This document shows positions 52,481-64,000 of a stretch of DNA of 64,000 nt, piece by piece. Origin of the DNA: Oasisia sp. SBJ-2009. Lineage: Eukaryota > Annelida > Polychaeta > Sabellida > Siboglinidae. Made by a program: the position numbers and the translations under genes. The notes beneath the pieces are model-generated. The model worked only from the letters and a program-made list of their open reading frames with translations, was not told the DNA's origin and did no database searches. The stretch is from the NCBI GenBank assembly GCA_964017155.1, contig OZ024861.1, positions 23,823,713 through 23,887,712 of the forward strand, written 5' to 3'. Numbering within the stretch: position 1 is the stretch's first letter; each line of letters opens with the position of its first letter.

Positions 52481-53342
52481 CAAAAATCCAAGATGGCTGC
52501 CGTGATCCTGGTAAATTACAAAATGTGTTCATCTTTACACTACATCATGCTAGGAACATAATTTTTGTATATACGCGCATGCTTTGAAGTACGAAGAATT
52601 CAATGGAACCGTTTATAATAATGTCCGACTATGTTCACATGACCACAATTCAAAATGGCCGCCATTTTCACCAACAATAGCCAAAATCGAGCATAATTTG
52701 ATTGCATTTTGCTATATAAATATGATTTTTATTTGGTCAATTCCTATGCTTTACTATATTAGGACTTAAAAGGAAGTATTTCAACTGATGCCCGCCCAAG
52801 AAAACCGAGTAATATTCAAAATGGCCGTAATTTTGGCAAGAGCCACGATTTTGTGCCTATTCCTACGTTTTAGCATATGGGCAAGAACATAGTACTGGTA
52901 TATACTTGTACGGCCTTAATTATACGTGAAATACATGTACCAACGCATGAGGAATTTAATGTAATCATTTTCTGTGGTCACGTGACACAAATTCAAGATG
53001 GCCGCCATTTCAACCGAAAATAGCTCGACGATTTATTTTCAATTCCACTTCAGCATTGAACATTCATCATGACTGAGTTCCAGGAAGGCTAATAGTTGTA
53101 CCTTCATGTATGTGTATATGACTACAGCTGTCAAGAAGCACAAAAAGCTTGGGAAATGACACACAAAATGGTACAACTTTAAAAGTATAACGTCAGAAGT
53201 ACTGAATTATATAATTGCTGATACACACTGAGAACTTATTTGCAATGACAAGTTTCATTTGGGCAATGACCCAGTGTACATTATTAACCATTGGTATTTA
53301 AAGGATAAATCATTCCCATTACGTTCTCATAGAAAAGGTTAT

Positions 53343-53570
53343 TCACCCATTATCTCTAACTCCCCTCTTCCTCCATACTATCACCTTATCATTATCATGT
53401 CTAGCTTCATTCTCATCATGTTTGGTGAAAGGATTGAAGCACATGGCTTCGCCAACACAATAACAGTATGGCGTGCAAGACAATCCTACAGAATGACAGC
53501 TACATACATAACTGCTGCAAGCTTTCCCCACGCTAGATACATTACATGACATGTGATGGAAATGCAGCAT
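53343..53570 (-). pseudogene. Inverted copy of the cysteine-rich end in the left arm
   Basis: On the minus strand YVCSCHSVGLSCTPYCYC and NPFTKHDENEARHD repeat the 3' coding end found on the plus strand at 55790-55900. The left arm therefore contains coding sequence in reverse orientation. Confidence 0.65.
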
Positions 53571-53889
53571 ATGTTGCCAGATGATGCCAAGATGGATCTG
53601 TTAGTAGACACTCATCTATGTCGTCATAGGCCAGGCATATAGAATTCTTTGTCTGCAGACCAGTTTGGAGAGCAAACATACATCAAGAAGAATAAGATGC
53701 CTGGGGGTTTGAAGGGATTAACCATGTCAGAAGACCAATTGGCCATTTGGGTAGAGTCATACCCCGTCTGTGCCCATGTCACACTCGCCATAGAGTCCAT
53801 GTATTCAGCTGATGATGAGATAAAGCAGGAGAAACGTAAGGAGGAAGGAGAGAAGAGGCGCATACTCGATACATATGTCTGAGGACAGG

Positions 53890-55945
53890 GACACAATCCA
53901 CTATCGTCTCTAAACTGAAAGTGGATGATCTTCAGCTACCTGCTCCAGACATAGTCATCGTCGTTGGCCAACAACTCCTATATGACATTGTTTGGCCATG
54001 TGCTGGGTCTGCTTCAGATCTCGCCAACAGCATGAAGGACAGACTCGGTCAGTACCAACCACCAGAAGTGCTGGTCATCTTCGATCGCTATGATGACAGG
54101 TCAGCAAAAGATCATGAGCGAATCCGGTGTGCAGGTGAAGGGTCTGTTAACTACAATATCACAACATCAAGCAAGCTCCCATGCCGCGATGCCATAATGT
54201 AGAGCAAAGCGAATAAGAAGGCTCTCGTCAGAGAACTCTCACATATCATTTGGGCAACAACGTGACGATGGTTGGAAGAGAGGAGAGTATGTACAGCCAT
54301 GATGAAGCATCAGTTATCTTCTGGAAGCTGTAAAGAACGGTAAGAATATTGTACGAGTGATCAGCGATGACACTGACGTCTTTGTTCTGCTTATCGCCTA
54401 GGTATGGAGATTGCAGATGACAGCCCGTGTGCAGCTTGATCGATGGTGTGGGCTATCCTCAATATCAATGCAAGTGTTTCGCTTCTTGGTGCGAAATCCC
54501 TCCAATTGCTCGGTATGCATGCATTACCAGGCTGCGATGCTGTGACTTACCCAATTTGGTCATGGCAATGCAACGGCGCTAAAGGTACTGAAGTCCGCCG
54601 ACCACTCTGGCCTCTACACTGTATTCGGTGAACAGAGTGCTAACCACCAACAGTTGCTAGAGACTGGACGCAAATTTATTTGCTCGCTCTATGGTGTTGC
54701 TGCAGGTGAAAGCATAGCTTCTGCCACGTATGCCCTCTACACCAAAAGGACAAGAGGGAAAGCTGAATGTGTCAAAACTCTTCCACCGATAGACGCTAAT
54801 TTGGCATATCACATCCGGCGAGCACACTACCAAGTAATGCTCTGGAAGGCAGCAGACCAGCAGACTCGGCCTGCTGGTGACATCGCTGCTTACGGCTGGG
54901 AGTTGGTCAGTGGTGCAGGGTGTGTGCCAACTCCACGCATTGCAAGAGGACCAGCAGCTCATCCTGCCCTCATCCACTTTCAGTTTAGAGACGAGAGTGG
55001 ATTTTGTCCCTGTCCTCATACATCCATATTCATCAATGGTTGATGCAGGAACAGCGCATAATTCTTAGTCAAAGAGTGTTTGAAGTTCGGCTTGTCGGTG
55101 CTGCTCTACTCTGATGAAAACACAGAATGGTGATGCAATGTCACAGAGCGTCTTATCACCTATGGCAACTTGGCATTTGATATATTCCATGGTTTTGACT
55201 TTTCTTTTCAGGGGAGCGAGGAAACCACCAGGTAATGACGATCTGAAGTCAAGGAACATGCTCTCCCCCATCTTGAGGGTTTCCTGGACATTGACAGAAG
55301 CATTCACCACTTTTCCGTTAATGATGTTATAGAGGCTAGAACTTGTCATGTGAGAGGATGGGAATGCTTCTTCATAAACAGAATACACAATTTATATATG
55401 TCGTAAACATGAATTCCTGTCATCTGTATCGAGTATGCGCCTCTTCTCTCCTTCCTCCTTACGTTTCTCCTCCTTCGTCTCATCATCAGCTGAATACATG
55501 ACTCTATGGCGAGTGTGACATGGGCACAGCTGGGGTAGGACTCCACCCAAATGGCCACTTGGTCTTCTGACATGGTTAATCCCTTCAAACCCCCAGGCAT
55601 CTTACCCTTCGTGATGTATGTTTGCTCTCCAAACTGGTCTACAGACACGTAATTCCATATGCCTGGCCTATGACGACATAGATGAGCACCTGCTAACGGA
55701 TCAATCTTGGCATCATCTGGCAACACATGCTGCATTTCCATCACATGCCATGTAATGTATCTAATGTCGGGAAAGTGAGCAGCAGTCATGCATGTAGCTG
55801 TCATTCTGCAGGATTGTCTTGCACGCCATACTGTTATTGTGTTGGCGAAGCCGTGTGTTTCAATCCTTTCACCAAACATGATGAGAATGAAGCTGGACAT
55901 GATACTGAGGATGAAGGTGATAGTATGGAGGAAGAGGGGAGTTAG
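53890..55945 (+). pseudogene. Decayed gene with DDTDVFVLL and cysteine-rich CXC-like end
   Basis: On the plus strand, with several frame breaks: KVDDLQLPAPDIVIVVG, PPEVLVIFDRYDD, then VRVISDDTDVFVLLIA at about 54360, LLGMHALPGCDAV at about 54500, RKFICSLYG, YHIRRAHYQVMLWKAADQQT, GWELVSGAG and finally ACSCHSAGLSCTPYCYC at about 55790-55850. The SDDTDVFVLL block resembles the acidic core of PIN/XPG-like nucleases, and the last block resembles CXC (tesmin-type) cysteine clusters. The same order occurs in an uncharacterised protein family repeated in many marine animals, which I recognise only by pattern. At least six stops are present. Confidence 0.55.
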
Positions 55946-56603
55946 AGAGAATGGGTGAATAACCTTTTCTATGAGAACGTAATGGGAATGATTTATCCTT
56001 TAAATACCAATGGTTATTAATGTACACTGGGTCATTGCCCAAATGAAACTTGTCATTGCAAATAAGTTCTCAGTGTGTATCAGCAATTGTATAATTCAGT
56101 ACTTCTGACGTTATACTTTTAAAGTTGTACCATTTTGTGTGTCATTTCCCAAGCTTTTTGTGATTCTTGTCAGCTGTAGTCTTATACACATACATGAAGG
56201 TACAACTATTAGCCTTCCTGGAACTCAGTCATGATGAATGTTCAATGCTGAAGTGAAATTGAAAATAAATCGTCGAGCTATTTTCGGTTGAAATGGCGGC
56301 CATCTTGAATTTGTGTCACGTGACCACAGAAAATGATTACATTAAATTCCTCATGTGTTGTACATGTATTTCACGTATAATTAAGGCCGTACAAGTATAT
56401 ACCAGTACTATATTCTTGCCCATATGGTAAAACGTAGGAATAGGCACAAAATCGTGGCTCTTGCCAAAATTACGGCCATTTTGAATATTACTCGGTTTTC
56501 TTGGGCGGGCATCAGTTGAAATACTTCCTTTTAAGTCCTAATATAGTAAAGCATAGGAATTGACCAAATAAAAATCATATTTATATAGCAAAATGCAATC
56601 AAA

Positions 56604-56903
56604 TTATGCTCGATTTTGGCTATTGTTGGCTCCCCGCGTTCTGGGGTCACTCCGTTGGAGGTACTGGTCTAAGGTGATGTCAACATGACCGGTGTTGATT
56701 TTGTGAAGGAGACTTAGGCGGTTGTTCTTCCTCCTCGTTTCCAGGCTTTCCCAGTGTAGCACCTTTAGCATGTCACCAACACATCCTGGTGTTCTGTTTG
56801 TGTCGTCGCAGCAGCAGAATCTGGCTGCTCGTCGATGTACTCTCTCTAGTTGGCTGATGTCTTTCTGAAGGTATGGATCCCAAGCAATAGAAGCATGTTT
56901 CAT
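56604..56903 (-). pseudogene. CR1-like RT C-terminal fragment
   Basis: MKHASIAWDPYLQKDISQLE then RVHRRAARFCC and MLKVLHWESLETRRKNNRLS follow the non-LTR RT C-terminal pattern (YAS.VWDP, LExVQRRAARF, LxWxxLxxRR). It abuts, and apparently truncates, the right arm of the preceding element. Confidence 0.65.
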
Positions 56904-58080
56904 AACTTAAGTGACGATGAAGTTAATGGACTTCACTCGGTAGTCCTCCTAGACCAGCGGTTCTCGAACGTTTTGCTCCCAAGTCCCCTGACTGGAATAC
57001 AAACTCCCAGGGCTACACAAAGCATCCATAAGATTATGACCGCTCCTGCGTAATTTGAAGAGCGTTTGTTTTCATAAGCACGGGCGTCGATCGGTGGGGG
57101 ACGGGGGGGGGACGCGCCCCCCCCCCCCCCCACTTTTCAGGATGGGGGACAGCATAGGAATTGTCCCCCCCCCCCACTTTTGAGTTCAGAAAAAATGCGA
57201 GGCATATAGCCTGACTCAACACTCCTCTATCTTAAATGCCGCTACATAGGACTAGCTAGACAATAAACTTGTGATATGAAGTTCAGCAAAGTTATTTATC
57301 GCAAATTAACACGAGACAAACAAGTTTGCAGGCATGCTTTGCTGTTAGTGCGCCATAATCCGTGATAGTTATTTAAACAAACGTAATATTTTAATGTAGT
57401 GAACGAAATTTTAGACACCTCTTCACAGTAGTCATCACGGGACAGTTACCGAACAGCCCGTGGCATTTATACCAAAAATGCTTTGTTATTTCGCTGCACA
57501 CTGATGATTTTAAATTTGTCGCGCATACGCAGAAAGGCCAATCGGAAAGTTTATAACTACATGTACCGGAAAAATGTAAGCCACTGCCAGGCTCTATCAA
57601 CCTTGTATTGATATTACCAATAGGCTCTAGCCATCAAGTACATTTTAAATGACGAAATTTGTGTTGCACTTTCACACCTCGCCTGCTTGATGCTTATCGG
57701 CTATGACAGAAGTGGCGGATTCCTGCACTTTGTGTAATCTATTCCCATTTGAGTGATGACAAATTTCTTTGCCAAACTGTTGGATTGGGAAGTTCTACAC
57801 AAGCACAGCATGTGTGTCAATCAGTGGGGGACGAGGTGGACGCTGACCACCTCACGGCCTGAGGGGGTCAGCATAGGAAATGTCCTCATACTTTTTCAGT
57901 TCATAAAACAAATATATAGGCATATATAGCGAGACTGATCACTCCCCTCTCTTAAGACCCTACATCGGTCCAGTAGTAAAATTTATAATAAAATAAATTG
58001 CTTGGTTGGCAGCAGCCCGCAACTTGATCTAAGTCCAGTAAATATTCATCATTTTACTCTGTCATTTTGCACCCTTATAT

Positions 58081-58083
<3 letters not shown>

Positions 58084-58162
<79 letters not shown>
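58084..58162. repeat. (TA)n microsatellite
   Basis: About 39 dinucleotides inside the inner hAT. Confidence 0.95.
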
Positions 58163-58164
<2 letters not shown>

Positions 58165-58450
58165 AGCACATAATAGATTATTAATTTTTGTTTGCCCTGT
58201 CACCCCTTGGATTGCAGCCTGGTCGCCGTGGTGGATATTTACCAGAGGATTTATGCACTTTGAGTAATTTGATCTCATTTTAGTGATGACAAATTTCTTT
58301 GCCAAACGTTGGGATTGGGAAGTCCAACACAGGCACCCCTGTAAGCTCTGCATCTTGTCACTTTATTAATCAGGCAAGCAGTGTTGGGTCCAAAGTCTAC
58401 CCCCAAATGTTCAGTGATTGGGGAAGGCCATGGAATTAGCACCAGACCAA

Positions 58451-58722
<272 letters not shown>

Positions 58723-58814
<92 letters not shown>

Positions 58815-58817
58815 GAC

Positions 58818-58870
<53 letters not shown>

Positions 58871-58885
58871 GCACACATATATGTG
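58723..58885. repeat. (TA)n-rich tract
   Basis: TA repeats with a few ATGTATATGACATATA interruptions. Confidence 0.93.
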
Positions 58886-59404
58886 TATATAAATTGGTCC
58901 CCCGTCCCCCCCACTTTTAAAACCGGATCGACGCCCATGTTCATAAGGCATCCGTTTTCCATACTTTATGTGTCTTTAATATTTCAACTCGTTCGTACTG
59001 GACAATGCCGTTTTTGTTTACATCTCTCACATTAATTATTGAGCCTGTTTATTTCAGTAAATATGTCGGACTCTAATACAGCTAGTTTAGGTGAAACTGT
59101 AGCGTATGTGGCAATCGTGAAGCTTTGCATTTCCTTTTCACTATTCGATCATTATACGGCTCACTGGGCTTAGCATTTATGGTTTTAATAAGATATTGTG
59201 CATATAACGTAAATACACGAAGAGACGATTAGTAACTATACGTGGCGTGGCCTCTTTTATAGTTTGGTCAGAAATGTTATAGCAATTTACCAGTTAGCTT
59301 AAAACTTGATCATTTACCCTACCATCTCGCGGACCCCCTGAAAGTCATGTGCCCCCCCCCCCCAGTTGGCTGAAAACCCCCGTTTGAGAAACACTGTTCT
59401 AGAT

Positions 59405-61959
<2,555 letters not shown>

Positions 61960-61960
<1 letters not shown>

Positions 61961-62510
61961 TGGCGGCTAATCGGTGTGGACGGACCGAGTTAATGTGCAC
62001 AGCTTGCTGTGGTGCGACGCCGCGGTGCCACACTGAATACAGTCCACTGTCCAGCCATCTATCCAACCTGGTTATCCAATGTCACCATCGGATCGACGGC
62101 CTAGCCACCGACCGACGCATGCGCCGTGCCGGCACGCCCACGCGCGCGCGCGGAATTAATAACGCGCGCGGCTATAATTAGGCTTTTATTAAAGGTTCGC
62201 CTGCGTCAACAACGCGGCCACAGACGTCGCGAGTTGCGGGCCGCCTGCGGACCATAATAGCCGCCATCAAAGTATCCGTAATGCGCTATCGATTCACCGC
62301 GTCCACTGACGTGGGGCTAGACTCGCGTGGGCCGGACAGGAAGTGTCGGGCCTGCACGCGCGCGCGGTCCGGCTTCGTGCACTGCCTCGCCGACACCCAC
62401 GAAGGGAGCCGTGCATACCCGTGGTTGTTGACGCGCGTACGCCGAACACACACACCCCAGGGTGGACGCGTGTCGAACGCCTCCCTGTGTAGCGCCTGAT
62501 GATCGGCGAG
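61960..62510. promoter_or_regulatory. CpG-rich stretch
   Basis: The stretch is clearly richer in CG dinucleotides than the rest of the window (ACGCGCGCGCGCGGAATT, TAACGCGCGCGGC and others). It could mark a promoter of a gene to the right, but no exon or splice site was recognised. ORFs of about 70 codons across it look incidental. Confidence 0.3.
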
Positions 62511-63120
62511 CAGTTTATGGCATCTCGGTGTAAATAGATCGGTTATTTGTCACAGTCCCTGCATCAGATGTTGAGTTAAAATGGGCGACATAACGCGATA
62601 GGACAGTCGGGTACAGTTGACTCCTGCCAGACTTCAATCGATGACCACAACCTTATATCATGACAGTGGACATAAATGTTACCATTCGCCAGGCGGACTA
62701 GTAGCCTTAATCTGTTACTAATCCACATGATCAATCACTAGTCCATTTTTGGAGAGCATCGTCAAAATGCGACCTCTTATGGTAATTCGTATCGGTGACA
62801 CCCACCCTTCATTAAAATGCTGGACATAATTATAGGGTGTATATGGTATACACAGACACTCCCAATTGGTTCTATAGGAAATATTGGTTAGAACAACATT
62901 ACACATTCAGTGAATTGCAACTGGTGTATTATATCAAACAATAACCGCGCGTTTACAGCTGAAAATATATGTAAATAGTGGAATTTCTCCACATTTCCTA
63001 TTATTTTGGAGTATTAAACTCATTAAAATAGAAATTATAAGACTGTTTCTTGTACGACGGTAAATGCGATTATATCCACTGCAAAAAAAGTGTTATTCCA
63101 AACAGCCCATTTACCCACTC
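62511..63120. other. No gene seen
   Basis: Mixed sequence without a recognised element. Confidence 0.4.
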
Positions 63121-63420
63121 AGTGGGGAGCGGTGGTCGCGCGGTAGAGCGCCGGACTGTCAATTGAAGGGATTGTGGTTCAATCCCACCTGCCGCCGTTT
63201 CGAAACTTAGGCAATTTCGTTCACCCCACTGTGTCTTTCGGAAGAGACACTAAAAGCCGGTGGTCCCTTCTATCTGGTGTCTATGCCAGGGGAAGTAAAA
63301 GATCCCACACAGGGGGTAAATGTGTAACCTGTAGCGGACTCACTCATTCTAACAACTCCTGCATAAAAACCCCAAGTTTGGGCTGTTTGGAGGTAACCAC
63401 CTAAGACCTAAGACTTAAGA
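63121..63420 (+). mobile_element. tRNA-derived SINE
   Basis: The head GGGGAGCGGTGGTCGCGCGG then TAGAGCGCCGGACTG has an A-box-like block. GGTTCAATCCC at about 63177 is a good B box, so the head is an RNA polymerase III promoter. A central block, TCTTTCGGAAGAGACACTAA then AAGCCGGTGGTCCC, and GGGGAAGTAAAAGATCCCAC resemble conserved cores of metazoan SINE families. The tail near 63400 is not clearly resolved. Confidence 0.7.
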
Positions 63421-64000
63421 CCACTCATCCCCATCCTATTGGGTAATTATTGGTATCTTTATATTTACAAAGCCCCTTGATGCGGCATCGGCGCTTAACG
63501 ACGCGGATTAAACTAGGCAGTAGGGCGTTACTATTGTTAACTGATCAAACCTCATTCCCAATCTGTGTTTGCATATCCCGTCCACGGGTTTCCCTTAGGA
63601 CGTGCATGTGACGTAATTCCACCTGTATCGTCGGTGTTTTCCCGTACAATTTCGCACATCCCTTTCAAAAACACCGCTTTAAACGCCAGCCAGTGAAATC
63701 ACCCACGAGGAGTGTGGTCGACTTACACTCCATATATTGGCTGAAATCACCCATATCTTGGGTGATTTCAGTCACATTCTGCTCGTGTTACATGCAATGT
63801 TTACGATGTGAATGTATCATTATATTGGGATTCCACGAGTTGTGTACCTATCTTAAAAATAGGGCGGTATATGCGCTGTTCTCACGGCTAACGCAGTTGT
63901 AACTGACGAAGTCGACTGCACACACACTCCAGCTTTATGGAGACAATCGGTCATCGGTATAATAGCGTAGTGCAGCGACTCGTGCGTTGCGAGGATGGCA
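63421..64000. other. No gene seen; one hairpin
   Basis: CTGAAATCACCCA (63741-63753) and its complement (63759-63771) form a 13-bp perfect stem with a five-base loop TATCT. Related AAATCACCCA lies at 63696-63705. No other feature. Confidence 0.5.

Larger units (their letters stand above)
52480..56628 (+). mobile_element. Transposon-like element with about 1.2-kb inverted arms
   Basis: The left arm (about 52668-53880) is the reverse complement of the right arm (about 55420-56628), with a few per cent difference judged by eye. Examples are 53395-53560 against 55900-55740, and ATAGCCAAAATCGAGC at the left against GCTCGATTTTGGCTAT at the right. The left side extends a further 190 bases to about 52480; the right side is cut at 56628 by another retroelement fossil. 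The centre holds coding remains on the plus strand. Superfamily unknown. Confidence 0.7.

Overview
The window is repeat-dense, intron-like DNA from a metazoan, most likely a marine lophotrochozoan such as a mollusc. The evidence is a set of degenerate Mag-type Ty3/gypsy, RTE-like, CR1/L2-like, Jockey-like and DIRS-like retroelements, hAT- and Harbinger-type DNA transposons, a tRNA-derived SINE, long micro- and minisatellites, and GT-AG splice signals. There are no prokaryotic operons, no rRNA and no CRISPR. The taxonomic placement is inference; I cannot run a search. Long-range comparisons below were made by eye.

The main result is a candidate split host gene on the minus strand. A signal-peptide exon (39350-39287, good acceptor, GTGAGT donor, phase-1 end) is followed downstream by small exons at 28639-28589, 16922-16869, 7824-7750, 7042-6986 and 6230-6174. 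These are 51, 54, 75, 57 and 57 nt long, all multiples of three, all phase 1-1 and all open. Joined, they read through as an acidic, low-complexity secreted protein that would continue beyond the left edge. Four of the exons lie in copies of one tandem/dispersed repeat unit whose flanking intron is nearly invariant while the exon differs from copy to copy. This resembles a micro-exon, diversifying-exon architecture. A cluster of bZIP-type sites and a possible leader exon lie near 43.6-43.7 kb.

Layout. 1-5370: a 4.9-kb Mag-like gypsy element (minus strand, LTRs 339-597 and 4986-5257, 5-bp duplication GATCG) inserted in a repeat unit. 5370-8160: 59-bp modules and an 812-bp tandem unit carrying three exons. 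8160-10100: a dispersed repeat, a DIRS-like RNase H fossil and a repeated short ORF. 10100-17000: another exon unit, split by an RTE-like retrotransposon that is itself split by a CR1/L2-like one. 17-22 kb: an L1-ORF1p-like ORF and a decayed Jockey-like element. 22-28.5 kb: a 14-bp motif family, a 603-bp inverted-repeat element, and second copies of the 8-10 kb repeats. 28.6-39.4 kb: exon 28639-28589, retroelement fossils, a gag-like start running into a 5-kb 30-bp minisatellite, and the signal exon. 41-43 kb: a Harbinger fossil and nested 9-bp-duplication elements. 43.6-52 kb: possible promoter and simple repeats. 52.4-56.6 kb: a transposon-like element with about 1.2-kb inverted arms. 56.9-59.4 kb: two nested hAT elements containing a 272-bp palindrome. 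59.4-64 kb: mostly unique sequence, a hexamer array, a CpG-rich stretch and a SINE.

Most coding sequence here belongs to transposons that have landed in the introns of the candidate host gene and expanded them to 9-12 kb. Apart from the candidate exons no intact host protein is visible.
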